From Microdochium bolleyi (taxonomy: Eukaryota; Ascomycota; Sordariomycetes; Xylariales; Microdochiaceae): a stretch of DNA of 64,000 nt. The notes beneath the pieces were generated by a model, which saw nothing but the letters and a program-made list of their open reading frames with translations, was not told the origin of the DNA and made no database searches. The DNA lies in contig KQ964266.1 of assembly GCA_001566295.1 (NCBI GenBank), positions 1-64,000 of the forward strand. The letters run 5' to 3'. Position numbers and translations under genes: made by a program. Every line of letters starts with the position of its first letter. Position 1 is the first letter of the stretch. Of this stretch, positions 44,994 through 57,476 are shown piece by piece.

Positions 44994-46003
44994 CGTTGTC
45001 GTGCGGGCACGCAGCAACAGCTGTTGCTTCCTTAACTGAGTAGATCCAGAGCACGCGCTATTGCTCAGTCCATCGTCTGCAATTGGAGCGTTGCACGCTG
45101 AGCTCTCAACGTCATGACAGACTCGTTGACGGGGAGTGGATAAGTTGAACGCAGGGGGGCAATTTGCTGGTGATGCATGCAGGGACCAGTCCACACAGAC
45201 ATTCATAAAGCACGGTTCCCGAGAAGCTCAGCCACCGCTGAAGACATCACGACCCTCGGGAGTGTAGCGCTTGGTCGCAGCAGTGACTGGAGAGTCGTGA
45301 TCAAACATCCTCATCAAAGGCCATTGTGCCGTCTGGGCGTCCATTCCATCTCAGTACTAGAGACTCCCTTCCCTGTAGCTTGTAGGCCAGGCAGGATGGA
45401 GATGCGATTGTCTCTGACCTGTGCCGTGCAGTGCCAGGCACAACGAACCGGACATTGATTGCGCCAGAAAGATCATGGCTATGTAGTCATTCGCGCGTAT
45501 GTATCGGGAGCCACCGTCCGTTCCTAGAAGCTCCAGCCAGCCTCATCGGCCCAACACATTGGTTGGAGTTGGAGAAGTGTGAGGGAGGGAGGCCCGTGAA
45601 TCGGAGCTGCTGTGACTGGGCACGAGGGCCGGCCCCACCCCCACCATCGTCACCACAGACAAACTTCGAAAAAGTCGTCCGATTGCCAGAAGTCGCCGAT
45701 CCCGAGCCCGCTGCATTTGACTTGGAGACGTGCAAGCGAACCTATTCCTCAGGGCCACGACCGAGTGTCATTGTCAACATACCACATTCTCAATTGCTAT
45801 CGAGAACCCAGCTTCGAGGTCAGCACTCCCTGTCTCATACAACCCCGGCCGAGCCAAGCAACTGCTCGTCCCGAGTTCGGCGCTTTCCAGATCCGAGTAC
45901 TCATTCTCCGGCCCGTTTAATTAGCTGCCATTGTCCTCACGATCCGACCGTTGCCAAAGATCTAGCTCCTGATCGCACTCGACTCGAGAAAATCCAATCA
46001 GCC
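44994..46003. other. Divergent promoter region AIM22/ARO2
   Basis: No gene supported. The ARO2 frame stays open upstream for about 190 codons but contains no ATG, so it is taken as promoter/leader. C-rich leader sequence precedes ARO2. Confidence 0.5.
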
Positions 46004-47260
46004 ATGTCAACCTTCGGCAACGCCTTCAAAGTTACGACCTACGGCGAGTCTCACTGCCGCTCCGTCGGCTGCATCATCGATGGCTGCCCTCCAGGCATGG
46101 AGCTCACCGAGGCCGACATCCAGCCTCAGATGACCCGTCGCCGCCCGGGACAGAGCGCCATCACCACGCCTCGTAACGAGAAGGATCGCGTCGAGATCCA
46201 GTCCGGTACCGAGTTTGGCATCACTCTTGGCACCCCTATCGGCCTGCGCGTGCTCAACGAGGACCAGCGGCCTAAGGACTACGGCAACCAGACCATGGAC
46301 CTCTACCCTCGCCCCAGCCACGCAGACTGGACCTACCTTGAGAAGTACGGCGTCAAAGCCAGCAGTGGTGGTGGTCGCAGCTCTGCTCGCGAGACCATTG
46401 GCCGTGTGGCTGCCGGAGCCATCGCCGAGAAGTACCTCAAGCTTGCCTACGGCATCGAGATCGTCGCATTCACCTCGTCGGTTGGTGCCGTTCACATGTT
46501 CACGCCCACCGCCGAGATTCCTTCGGCCAGCCAGAACCCCGAGTTCCTCAAGCTCATCCAGACCATCGATCGCGAGACCGTCGACAAGTTCCTCCCCGTG
46601 CGCTGCCCTAGCCAAGAGGCTTCCGAAAAGATGACAGACTACATTGCCGACTTCCGAGATCGCAACGACAGCATTGGAGGAACAGTCACCTGCGTGATCA
46701 GGAATGTTCCCAGCGGTCTCGGCGAGCCCTGCTTCGACAAGATGGAGGCCTCGCTCGCGCATGCTATGCTCAGCATCCCGGCCACTAAGGGCTTCGAGAT
46801 CGGGTCTGGCTTTGGCGGGTGCGAGATCCCCGGCTCGATACACAACGATCCCTTCATTAAGTCGACCGACGTCCACTCACCTGAGACTGGAGCTGGAAGG
46901 AATGGTGTGCCTCGCCCGAAGCTCACCACCAAGACGAACAACTCGGGTGGCATACAGGGAGGAATCACGAACGGCGCCCCGATCTACTTCCGCGTGGGCT
47001 TCAAGCCTGCTGCCACCATCAGCCAGGAGCAGACGACGGCGACATATGATGGCGCGTCAGAGGGTGTGCTTGCCGCCAAGGGCCGTCACGATCCCTGCGT
47101 TGTCCCTCGGGCCATCCCCATTGTCGAGGCTATGGCCGCACTGGTGGTCATTGATGCGCTTCTTCAGCAGATGGGCCGACACGAGGCCCGGAGACAGCTC
47201 CCAGTGCTAAAGAAGACCGTGGAAGCATCCGACAACGGTGTGTCTATGCAGACCGAATAA
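46004..47260 (+). CDS. ARO2: Chorismate synthase
   Basis: Converts 5-enolpyruvylshikimate-3-phosphate to chorismate, the last shikimate step towards aromatic amino acids, using reduced FMN. Single exon, 418 residues. The three family signatures are present: GESHCRSVGCIIDGCPPG at the N-terminus, SSGGGRSSARETIGRVAAGA in the middle, and NNSGGIQGGITNG; RHDPCVVPRAIPIVEAM completes the active site. Fungal enzymes are bifunctional with an intrinsic flavin reductase activity, and nothing here contradicts that. The start is the first ATG of the frame and gives the standard MSTFGNAFKVTTYGESH. The sequence is GC-rich at third positions, consistent with high expression. Confidence 0.97.
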   Translation: MSTFGNAFKVTTYGESHCRSVGCIIDGCPPGMELTEADIQPQMTRRRPGQSAITTPRNEKDRVEIQSGTEFGITLGTPIGLRVLNEDQRPKDYGNQTMDLYPRPSHADWTYLEKYGVKASSGGGRSSARETIGRVAAGAIAEKYLKLAYGIEIVAFTSSVGAVHMFTPTAEIPSASQNPEFLKLIQTIDRETVDKFLPVRCPSQEASEKMTDYIADFRDRNDSIGGTVTCVIRNVPSGLGEPCFDKMEASLAHAMLSIPATKGFEIGSGFGGCEIPGSIHNDPFIKSTDVHSPETGAGRNGVPRPKLTTKTNNSGGIQGGITNGAPIYFRVGFKPAATISQEQTTATYDGASEGVLAAKGRHDPCVVPRAIPIVEAMAALVVIDALLQQMGRHEARRQLPVLKKTVEASDNGVSMQTE

Positions 47261-49601
47261 AGCGGTGGTCGGACCATATCGCGACGTTGTACAATCATTT
47301 CTCTGGGGTTTTTTCTACTTCTTCTGCTTCTTTGCATACAATTTGGTATCCTTGTGGACAACAAAAGTAGGAATCGCGTACACTCGAGACTAGACAAATG
47401 ATAGGAGAAAGCCAGCTGGACAACATCTTTCAGAACTTATGCGATGCACATCTTCGGATCGCCTGATGCACATCAAATACTAGCGAGTTAACACAGGGCC
47501 ATCAAAGTGAAGAGTTTAGGCACTTTGATCATGCCCATGAAGACGGTTCCAGATATCAACATCAACGTCGATCAACGGCACTCGGACACGGGCGTCGGGT
47601 GTCAGCCCTGGTGTGTACCGTGGGACCCCATCAGCCTTTGCAGAACTACCGTCAATTCAACGACATGGTACCTCGTTTGGCAAGTCTGTCTGGAGAGATT
47701 ATCAAGACATTACCAAGCCACACACACACCACCTCTGGAAGCGCAAAGTCTTCCATGATCGGCGACATCCTGACTGGGCGATTCAGGCCCAGTGCACTCT
47801 TTTGCCAGCTCGGGGCGGCCTCCGACGAAGCAAGAGGGATTCGTCCGAACAGACGGCAAACGGCCCATGTAACCCTGGCTTGGGCCAGTGTCGTGCAGGC
47901 TGGACCCCGCTCACTCCATCCAGGGATGAATAAGTCTCGCAAGTCTGCTTGCTGAGTTGAGTCGAGAAGGCAAAAAGTGGCCGAAGCTGGAAAGGACTGC
48001 GACGAAAGAGATCGACCCTCTTGGCAGCTGCTTCCAGGGTCCTGCCAGCGTTGCTAGCGCTCAGGGCTGAGAGAGCCGTTCAGCAGCTGCCGGCGCTGAT
48101 TCGCTGGTGGCTGGTCAATCAACGTCAGGAGAGCCAGGGCACGCAGGGGTCCTGACCAAGCTTTGGTTCCATTCCTCGCGCATTGTCGCCCACGATGCCC
48201 CTGCCCGTCGAGCCTGCCGAGCTGCCTCGACTGGGAAAGAGGCAAACGCGGTTCACCGTCGCATGGGTGAGGCTGTGCTCGGCCGACAGACTTGGACCCT
48301 CCTCGCCCTCCACCGCAGCCATCAACCCGTCGTCTCGCCAGTGAGGACGTCCGTGGCTTGAGACCCATGCCGGCAATTGCGTCACAGCATGCCGGGGCTG
48401 GCAGGCTCCCCACACGTGCCCAGCCCTGACTCACGGGCGGTAGATAAATGCCAGTCGACCTCGTCGCGATGGCGAAAAACACCCTTGGACGGGTGGGCGC
48501 CATTCACCAGTCACTCCGTGGTGTACCCCCTTGTGTGTGCCTGACAACAACATCGCCATCGCGTGGACCCAACCCGAGTATATCCGTCCTGGCCCTGCCG
48601 CTCTCTGGATCCGCCCGACAGCTTGGCTGCTGTTCCTGCTGGTTCCGGACCCTGATCGCCAGCACGTTTATATACTCGGCCACGAGATCCCTCCCCCACA
48701 CACAAGTACCACATCGACCTTTCCTCTCGAGATCCAATCTCGAACAACAACAGGAGTGACACTCTTACGGTAACCGCCGCTGAAGGAGCTTTGCGAATCA
48801 ACCTGTAAGTGGGCTCCTCCATTGCCGCCCCACAACTGCCCAACTGGGCGGGAGCTGTCCCCCAAACCCCAGCAGCCACCAACCAAGTCGCCAGCAGCAG
48901 GCGCTGGTCAGACAGGCTCTAAGCGCGCGCTCTCCCGAAGCCCACTCGTCTCGATCACGGGTTGCTAACAATGGCCTTCGCAATACAGCATCCAGCCACG
49001 CACGAGGCTGTTGAAACCAGCCAGACCCGGTGCTGCTCCCACAAAGTTCCTAGCGCGGCGTTTGCCGCCTGCAAGCTCGAACGACAATGACTGAAAGGTG
49101 AGTGGTGCAGTGTTTGTCCCCAGCCAGCCCACCCTCTCTCACTTACACGCGCACATACACACACACACACTCACCTACCCACAAAGAAACCCTTATCCCT
49201 TGACAACTCCCACCCATATACCGCTGTTTCCCTCCTCCTCGCCTGCTTGATCTTCCCTCTGCATACCCGAGCGGCTCTGTGCATCCCTGCCCTTTTCCTT
49301 TGCATCCCCTCTTTCCTACTAGTCGGCATCTCTCTTTGTCTCTGCATGTACACGGAGTCATTAGCATTCTAGATCGTCAGACACGACGTCACCCTTCTTG
49401 CACCACCAAGTGGTCTTTCCTCTTTTTCTTTTCTTTATTCTTGCCAGCTGGCTGGCTTTAATTCATGAGACGGCGCTTTGCATACGTCCCTGATATCATC
49501 GCCTGCATACCTCTCGACATCACATGCCCAGTCGCATTTCACGACGACCTCAGGAACTAAAACCGAACCCCTAATCTAGCCGCGAACCAACAACCCGAAT
49601 C
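47261..49601. other. Long intergenic between ARO2 and PRM1
   Basis: 2.3 kb without a supportable gene. The last 500 nt is C/T-rich with short CA runs (about 49151-49171) and is probably the PRM1 promoter and leader. I did not find an obvious pheromone-response element of the TGAAACA type. Confidence 0.45.
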
Positions 49602-52001
49602 ATGGGTTGGCCCTCAAACCGCGACGGGACGTCGCCGTCCCTTCGCACCGACGGCTTCACCACTTCCAGCTTCCACAAAACCCGCTTCGTCAACCCGGCG
49701 AGGCATACCAAGTACACACCTTATCTACGGACACGCGATCGCATCTCCCAGATCTGGTTCAACAAGTGGACTGTCCTCATCGTCCTCGTCCTCGCTCACT
49801 TCCTCATCACCATCTCGAGCCTCAACGACAATCTCGGCGATGCCAAGATCAAGGCCCTTAGGGCCTGCACAAAGGTCGAGGACATCGGCAGCTCCATGGC
49901 GTCCATGCCGCATTACCTCTCCCGCGGTGTCAACGCCCTCGCGGCCGGTGGCATTACCAAATCCGTCCACGCCCTCTTGTCAGTCCTCGACATGATCATG
50001 ACCGTCGTCAAAGCCCTCATCCTCTTCGCCATTCACATGTACACAGACACCTACGTGTGCCTGCTCAGCATGGTCGTGACCGGCGGTCTAAACGCCACGG
50101 CCGCCGCGATCAAGGGTGCCACGGACGGCATTAACAAAGCCGTCGACAAGTTTGCTAACGGCGTCGAGAGCGCTGTGGGGCCGATGCAGAGTGTTATCAA
50201 CGGCGCCTGGGCCGCGGCCAGCGGTGTGAACGGGGGCATCGACGCCGGCACCTCTGTCGTTGGCGGTGTCGTCGACGGCATTACCGGCGGCATCGGCGGC
50301 ATCTTCGGCCGTCTCGAGCACAGCACCATCGTGCTCCTCGACGCCGATGTCACCCAGCTCGCCGAGTCGTGGTCGAAAGCTCAAGCTACCGCGACCACGA
50401 CTGCCACCGCTGTCCTTGCGCGCGCGACTGACGCCCTCGAAGCCCTTGCTGAGCGGTCCGAGCTGAAGCTCGAGGACGCCATCCCATCCACAGTTACCGC
50501 TGCCATTCCCCCGCTACCAACAGAGGAGAGCCTGCCGCTAGTCACGCTCGCCCCGCGGGCGTTGAACCTCGGCGAGGCGCCCAACATTATCAAGACCCTC
50601 TCGGGCCCCATCGCCGAGCTCAAGAGCTTCGACATCAACGCCGGCGGCCTGGTCAGCGACATTGAGAAGCTCCGCGACAAGGTGCCCACGTTCGACGAGA
50701 TCCGCAAGCTCACGTCGGACACGATCGGGATCCCCTTCGACCTCGCCCGCAAGCAGCTCAATGAAAGCTATGGCGGGTGGAAGTTTGATGAGAAGGTCTT
50801 CCCGCTCGCGAACAAGGAGCGGCTGTCCTTCTGCTCCGAGAACTCGGCGCTCAACGACTTCTTCGAGTCTCTCTTCAAGCTCACGCACAATGCCAAGATC
50901 ATCGCCCTGTGCGTGCTGTGCTTCCTCGCCGTCGCCGCCTGTGGCTGGTTCCTGTTCCTCGAGATCCGCCGCGGGCGCAAGGAGTCAGAGTACATCCAGA
51001 CCTTCGAGTCGGAGCAGTACGACCAGGTCGACTTTGCGCACCTCTACTCCCGGCCGCGCCTGGGCTGGGTCGAGGTCAAGACTGCCCAGAAGCTCGCTCC
51101 CAAGCCCCAGGACACCAAGAAGCGCATGCTCATCCGGTGGTGCATGTCCTACGCGACCTCCATCCCGGCATTGTTCGTCCTGGCTCTCGCGATCGCCGGT
51201 CTGTTCTCGTGCCTGTGCCAAGTCGTCCTCCTCAAGTCCATTGAGAAGACCGTCCCCGAGCTCGCCGGCAAGGTCGGCGATTTTGCCGACGACGTGGTGT
51301 ACAAGCTCGGCAACGTGTCTGAGCGCTGGGCGACCGACGCCAACGGCGTCATCACGGGGTTCAGCACGGAGCTCAACAACGACATCTTCGGCCACGTCGA
51401 GAACGCGACAAAGGCCGCCAACGACACGCTCAACATCCTCACCGACAAAATGTCCGAGGGCCTAACGACGGCCTTTGGCGGGACGTTCCTCGAGCAGCCC
51501 GTCAAGGACGTGGTGCGGTGCCTCGTCGGCATCAAGATCGAGGGCGTGCAGAAGGGCCTGACCTGGGTCCACGACCACGCGCACGTCGACTTCCCGCTGT
51601 TCCCCAACGACGTCTTCAGCATGGGCGCCGACAAGAGCGTGCACGGCGACGACGAGCTCACCACGTTCCTCGCGAGCCCGTCGACCGTGAGCACCGACGA
51701 GGTCACCGACGCCGTCCAGCACGTCGTCGACTGGCTGTACAAGGGCATCATCCAGGACCTGCTCATCTCGTGCGCGCTGCTGCTCGTGTACGTCCTCGTC
51801 GTGCTCATCGGCGTCCTGTACACCGTCTTCGCGCTGCTCACGCCCGAGAAGATGGACCGCGAGTCCTCGCCGTCCCGCGGCGAGATGGCCGGCGGCAGGA
51901 GGCCCGTGTTCGAGCAGGGCACCGGGCACCAGCGGAGCAGCAGCTACGCCTCGATCGACTACGCCGCCGGCGGTCGTGGTGGCGAGGCGAGGAAGTTCTA
52001 G
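49602..52001 (+). CDS. PRM1: Plasma membrane fusion protein PRM1
   Basis: Multispanning plasma-membrane protein that promotes membrane merger during mating and, in filamentous fungi, hyphal or germling fusion. Single exon, 799 residues, longer than yeast Prm1 (about 660) but normal for Pezizomycotina. Hydrophobic segments: about 57-75 (WTVLIVLVLAHFLITISSL), 128-160 (two closely spaced stretches around MIMTVVKALILFAIHMY and YVCLLSMVVTG), 430-452 (IIALCVLCFLAVAACGWFLFL), 515-543 (IPALFVLALAIAGLFSCLCQVVLL) and 722-750 (LLISCALLLVYVLVVLIGVLYTVF). Between them are large extracellular loops with N-glycosylation sequons (NATAAA, NVSE, NATK). The C-terminus is a short Ser/Gly-rich cytoplasmic tail. 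The ATG at 49602 is the first in frame. Confidence 0.93.
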   Translation: MGWPSNRDGTSPSLRTDGFTTSSFHKTRFVNPARHTKYTPYLRTRDRISQIWFNKWTVLIVLVLAHFLITISSLNDNLGDAKIKALRACTKVEDIGSSMASMPHYLSRGVNALAAGGITKSVHALLSVLDMIMTVVKALILFAIHMYTDTYVCLLSMVVTGGLNATAAAIKGATDGINKAVDKFANGVESAVGPMQSVINGAWAAASGVNGGIDAGTSVVGGVVDGITGGIGGIFGRLEHSTIVLLDADVTQLAESWSKAQATATTTATAVLARATDALEALAERSELKLEDAIPSTVTAAIPPLPTEESLPLVTLAPRALNLGEAPNIIKTLSGPIAELKSFDINAGGLVSDIEKLRDKVPTFDEIRKLTSDTIGIPFDLARKQLNESYGGWKFDEKVFPLANKERLSFCSENSALNDFFESLFKLTHNAKIIALCVLCFLAVAACGWFLFLEIRRGRKESEYIQTFESEQYDQVDFAHLYSRPRLGWVEVKTAQKLAPKPQDTKKRMLIRWCMSYATSIPALFVLALAIAGLFSCLCQVVLLKSIEKTVPELAGKVGDFADDVVYKLGNVSERWATDANGVITGFSTELNNDIFGHVENATKAANDTLNILTDKMSEGLTTAFGGTFLEQPVKDVVRCLVGIKIEGVQKGLTWVHDHAHVDFPLFPNDVFSMGADKSVHGDDELTTFLASPSTVSTDEVTDAVQHVVDWLYKGIIQDLLISCALLLVYVLVVLIGVLYTVFALLTPEKMDRESSPSRGEMAGGRRPVFEQGTGHQRSSSYASIDYAAGGRGGEARKF

Positions 52002-52438
52002 ATCAAAGTCTTTACTCTCCTGTCTCTCGGAATTACGATTTTGACCTTGGTCTGCTCTCGGGGGAGTTTTGGTTTTGTTATATACCTGGTGGGATCGTTC
52101 CTGAGTTTTGTCTGTTACTTTCTCTCTCGATCTCTTCAGGTCAAATTTGTTTGCATCCAATTATCTTGTGTCTCTTCATTTCTGCATTGTTTCTCAAGAC
52201 TGTCAAGACCGCCTACGACATATATTCATATACCCGCACGCCCAATCCTGTTTTCCCCTAGTTTTGCGCGTTCTTGAGGCTTTGCCAACTGCCCACAATG
52301 ACATGCCTCTTTAGTCTGGTACTCAAGGGGCTTTGGGGGAGGGGAGGAAAGTTATTTAGATATATGTATCTCCATGTCCAGAAGCTTTTTGGAAACCGAA
52401 AAGGACAAAAAAAGAAAAGAGAATATATGCAAATTGAA

Positions 52439-52464
52439 GAGAGAGAGAGAGAGAGAGAGAGAGA
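52439..52464. repeat. GA microsatellite, 13 units
   Basis: (GA)13 without interruption, downstream of PRM1. Confidence 0.95.
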
Positions 52465-52506
52465 TTGGAGAAATTGGTCCCGCTGGTGTTCCGTGTGAGG
52501 CGTCTC

Positions 52507-52545
52507 TGTGTGTGTGTGTATACATATATAAAAATATATATATAT
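52507..52545. repeat. TG/TA alternating purine-pyrimidine tract
   Basis: A short (TG)n run passes into (TA)n with one interrupting A run. Simple-sequence DNA in the same convergent 3' region. Confidence 0.8.
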
Positions 52546-53247
52546 GTAATTTTGTGTGAATCATCTTCACCAACACGCAGTCTACGGAGTCTGACATTTG
52601 CTCTGTCCTCAATTCCAAAGCACGGAGTAGGCTTCGTAGCCGGGACCTCCCTCATCGACGTCAAAACTATCGGGAGTTTTAGTCGCCCCTAAACTCTGTC
52701 GTCGCCTGGCCCTCTTCTGAGGGGTCTCATCCCTGTGTGAATTGGTGTGCTACGCGTCACTCTTGTTCCTCTAGTGCGTGCTCGAGGCAATCGCCGGATC
52801 GCTTAGTTAGTCGTAGTCACGCGTGGAGCCATCCAGCAACCGCGAACGGCAAGACAAGGGTTTAGAAAAATATCTCCTTCATTGCTGTACGTCTGAAGGC
52901 ACCGTACTACATTCTGTTTGAGCGCCCACGAACCCCGCCGTCCATGAATGAAAATTTCCCCAAAACCATCAGAATAAAGGAGCCGGTTACAGTGTCGCTC
53001 AACGCCCAAAAGAAACAGAAAAGAATGCCGTGGGGTATGATGAAATACAGACCATCTTGATGCATCCTGCCAAGTCGATAATGACGCCCTCTCGTACAGA
53101 CCCATGCGCCTCTATGAGAACGCCAAAAACAATAAAAGCAATGGTAGGCTGGCCGTTTATCCTCTATGTGATGCTGCCGTTGAAAAAAGTCCTTTATCCC
53201 ATGATAGAAAACAACGATGGGCAACTGCGTGCCTCATCTTTCCACCA

Positions 53248-56200
53248 TTACTCGCTCACAGAGAAGCTCTGCTCTTCTTCTTCAACTTCTTCGTACCGTG
53301 GGTGCCCTCGCTGAGCGACTGCCAAGCCCAGCTCGGCACGAACGTCTCGTTGTATCCGCAAGAAGTACTGCCTCAGAGATGCCAGGCCACGGAGGAAACC
53401 GCGATCAGGCTGGTCAGGGTGTGTTGGTGGGCATGGCTTGTCGGCAGGCATCTCGCCGGGAATGACGCTGTTGGCAAAGTCTGCCATCTTGAAGTCAATC
53501 TCTCGCTTGTCCTTGCGCCGTCTTCTGACTTCCCACGACTCATCTGCATCTGTAGGCACGTCTGTGGTCGAGTCGTCAATTGCCGTTTCGTACCCGTCAT
53601 TGGATGTATCGGCATCGTAGAACATCAGCAGACTGGCTGCGTAAAATCGATACCCGTGCAGACGTCGAACCGTCAGTTCAAGCTGGTTGAGCTTGTGCAA
53701 AATGGCCGGTATGTGCTTGAGCACACTACTGTAATCCATGCCATCGTACAAGAACATTGTGAGCGCATCCTGGAACTCCTGGCCAGCTTGCAGATCTCGA
53801 CCCCAGTATTTGTCTTTGAATATGAAAGATTGAGTCTTCGCGTTCCAAGTCTGAAGTCCACAGACACGGACGCCCAGTTCTCGAGATGTAGTTCCTGCAC
53901 ACTTTCGACGCTGCGATTCGCGCTTCTTGGCGCTCGCCTCCACGCCGTATTGCCGGGTGCCCATCTTGAGATCCATTATGCAGGGCTTCTTCATACCAGC
54001 AGTCAGATCTTCAAGAAGAAGGAAATATTCAACCCGAGAACCTTGCGTTTGGGCCTCTTTCGGGTTGACCGGCCGGGGAATCTTGGTCGGTTCGGCTGCC
54101 GGGCTTGGCAGCTCAGACGCCACAGCAGACGACGTTCCAGAAGCCGGCAGGAATGGTGCCTGCGGGCTCAGCGTGCGCCGCGGACCGTGGGTGGCCGTCT
54201 CAATAGCCGGTGTCGTAGCAGTCGACGCCATGGCAGACCCTGTATCAGCCCTATAACCTGCGTCATCGGCGCCTTCGAAGTACTGGAGATCGCCACGACT
54301 CTGAATGGTATCACTAGGGCCACCACTCACTTCTTGTGGTCGGCGCCTCAAGCCACTGCCGGAGTATCGTCTCTTTCGTCTCGGTGACGGAAACCGTTCC
54401 GAGAGAGTATCGGGCTCTGGAGCACTAGTTCCAGTCACGTCCTTCACATGCTCGGCAGGCTCCAATGCTTGCGGGCTGCGATCGTGCCCATTGTCGCTGT
54501 GATGGTAGGCAAGCGTGGGTTTGGCGCGTAAGGGAGAAGAAGGGAGGCGCGACGCGCCGTCCTGGTGCGCAGGAGTTTGAACGGCACCATCGGATCCGCC
54601 CAGGCTCTGAGATGAAAGCGTTGATTGCACCGCGCGGCGCGGAATTGTCCGTTGATGTGAAGCTGGAGTCTTGTGTTTTCGCACAGTGACTGGCTCTTTC
54701 AAGAACGCATCATTGAAGACCTCGTTCCGCAGCCGTTTGTTGACAGTCGTCGCACCCCAGCTATTCGCGTGCCTGTCCTCGAGGGCAGGCCTCAACGGAG
54801 GTCGACCCGGCTGGGAGTCTTTGCCAAAGGCTTCATCCGAACGTGCCTGGTCGTAGATGTTGGTCATCGAGGCGCTCCTCGTGCGTTCCGTCCCAGTGAC
54901 ATTGGGCTGGAGGAGACTACGGGGCAGGATGTGCTGATTGTCGACGAAAGTGACCGTAGGTAGTGGGCCGCTACTCGAGTGGATCGATTGGCTGAAGACT
55001 CTGCGATGGTTCCTGCCCTCCAGTTCTGCTTTTCCTGGCGTCAATACCGACTTCAGAAGCGTGTCTTGGCGTTCGGCCGCAGGCGCAGGTGATGGCACCA
55101 ACGCCTGCTCAGCAGCAGCAGCGTCCTCGCGTTTAGCAATAGACTTTCTTCGAGGCTGTTTGCGGAAAGTCACATTGAGCACACCGATATATCTGTTCAT
55201 TGTAGTGAGTACGAGGCAAGATTTGCCAGTTGAGAGGTTGGGAAATCATACCTTGGCAAAAAAGGAAGCAGGGAGCGGTGGTATCGCTCAATATTTTCAT
55301 AGAACTCGTTTTCTCTGTTGTTGAGCTGTTTGCAGACAGCCTTCTTGGAGAATCGCCAGACAGTGGTGTGTCCTCCGACCTGGTGTTTGTACGGCACTAG
55401 TTCGATGGCCTCGAGAGGTTGTTTTGGCTCTTGCTCCATATCGAATGCCGCTTCGTCTTCAGCTGGCAGATTGACCTGCGGCGTCTCTGATGAGACAATG
55501 CCTGTGGCTGGGAGACCTTGGTCATCGTCGTCGTTGTCGTCTATTGCGCACTCGTCTGCCGCGGATGAGCTGGGCTTGGGTGCGCCGGTGGATGCCACCT
55601 TCCATGTCACGCCGTTCTCCGAGTCGTTTTTTCGCTGCCCATCCTCGTCAGGCTCGTCTGCCTTAACGAGCCAGCTACGGAAGTCCTCTTTGGTCGATTG
55701 TCGTCTAGACGTCACCGGTCGATCCGATGGGCGGTCTGATGGAGCAAGGTTGTCTTTCGAAGATTCCTCGGGGTCCTGGTGAGGGACAAAGACTGCTGAA
55801 GATATCTTCTCCTCCGATGAGTCTTCACATTCGTCACTTACATGTCCACGTTCCGTGCTAGCATTGGACACTCTGTGAACCTTACTGGGTTCGGGACTCG
55901 GCGCGATGTCTAGATCAGGCTTGTGCCCTGCGTGCAGATCCAAAGACGCCTCCGCGAGTCGAGACGCCAGAGACGAGACCTCGCCAGATGTTATCGGGAC
56001 CATGTCTTTCTTGACTTCTAGGCCGAAGTAGTCTGCTGTTGTCTCTGGTTGGTGTTGTTGGTCTTCTGCGATGGTCGAGCTGGTCGATACCGCACTCGGG
56101 AGATCACGGGAAATTTGGCGCATGCCATCGGGCAGGAAAGGCACTTGCTTGTGGACAGTCTGATCGTCCTTGGCATTCGAAAGATCTTCAGCATCTGTTC

Positions 56201-57476
56201 TCTCCTGTGTGGGAGACAGCTTGGTCTGCAGGCGTGAGGACTTCGCGTCGCGCTTCTTGGCAACTTCGTCTGGTAGTCCCTCCTTGAAGAACCGCAAGCT
56301 ATGGCTTGCTTTCCTGCTGCGTGTTGGCTCGACGCCGGCAAGTGCTTCTGTAATGGATTTCTCGACTGGACCATCCTGCGGCGCTACGCTGTCGCCCGTG
56401 TCTATAGACCAGGCCTTTTCTGGGCCGAGCGGGAAGGGATGCTCCGAGGCACGCCAGTTCCTGTATTGACTCCTCGCGTCTGGTGAGGGCTCATCTGGAG
56501 CGTTGTGTACCACATTGCTGCTGGCCTTGTTTGTGGCGTGGGACAAGCTTGTGTCCCCAATGTTCTGATTCTTCTTTGCTCTGACGCTCTCGGGTATGCT
56601 CATCTCTTTGTCCGTACGTTCGAGGGATCGGCCCCTGAAGGCATGCGTGGGACGGATGCTTCTGTACGGAGAGATGGTCTGGGTTACGGTTGCTGAGGGT
56701 GCCATGATGTTGTTCGCAAGATCCGCTGCGCTGTCTACTGGGCCCATGGAAGTCGGTGACGATGTCAACGGGGAATCAAATTGTGCCGCCTCGAGAGTGT
56801 GTGGGAGGCTTGCGGGTGTCAAGGAGCCGTCATTTTCCACAGAAGAAAAACCATTCTGCACATGTACGGAGGCGTTGGTAGGTGAATCTGCGTGCTCGCC
56901 TGGTATGGGCTGTGAGGCTTCCCAGTGGTGATTCGGCTTGCTAAATTGAGGACCACGCGAATCGGCCTGGGCAGGTTGTTGTTGTTGTTGAGCCGGGATG
57001 CCACGAGCAGAGGCCAGAGCTTGTGTCAGCAGAGAGGAGCGGTTGCCTGAGGGCGTAGTCAAGGGATGCCGGGGTCTTTTAGGAGCCAGATCGACCTGAC
57101 TGCTGGCGTCGGGAAGGGCGGTGCTCGATGTTGTTGTTGAGCTGGCGGCGGGAGGATCCCTGCGTGGAAGGACGGGAGGGCTTGTGAGGTCGACCGGAAG
57201 GGGTGTATCAGTGCCGGCGGGCCGTGCTGGGCCAGGGACGAGAGATGAGACTGAGGTCGGGCCAGTCAGGTTGGCAGGCTCGGAGGATGGGTGGTCTGTT
57301 GGAACCTCAGTGGCAGCGTAAGCAGGAGGAGAAGCCACGCCGGGGGTGTGGGCAGGCAGCGTCGAGGCTGCTGGCGGGGACGGAGGAGGAGGAGGGCTGC
57401 CGGTCACCAGGGCGGTGGCAGAAGCCGCGGGCGGTGCGGGCGCGGCATGATCGCAGCTAGAAGGCGAGTCGGACAT
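53248..57476 (-). CDS. KCS1: Inositol hexakisphosphate kinase KCS1
   Basis: Makes inositol pyrophosphates (5-InsP7) from InsP6; these signal phosphate status, vacuole form and stress responses. Exons on the minus strand 57476-55252 and 55192-53248 (59-nt intron) give 1389 residues; the junction gives LLPFLPR-YIGVLNVTF, the conserved family block. N-terminal ~640 residues are disordered (Pro/Ser/Ala-rich). The kinase domain is split: GGHTTVWRFSKKAVCKQL and NRENEFYENIERYH before the junction, then a ~370-residue disordered insertion. It resumes with PCIMDLKMGTRQYG (the PxxxDxKxG InsP-binding motif, about 1143), KYWGRDLQAGQEFQDAL, AASLLMFYDAD and the metal-binding DFA with GFLRGLASLRQYF. The start is the first ATG of the frame. 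The large insertion between kinase halves is usual in fungal Kcs1. Confidence 0.93.

Larger units (their letters stand above)
52002..53247. other. Convergent intergenic between PRM1 and KCS1
   Basis: 3' regions of two convergent genes. T-rich after PRM1, then GA and TG/TA microsatellites. No gene supported. Confidence 0.5.

Noticed and set aside
46007..46876. 289-codon open frame antisense to ARO2
   Set aside because: A shadow of GC-rich third positions in a highly biased coding sequence; no recognisable protein features.
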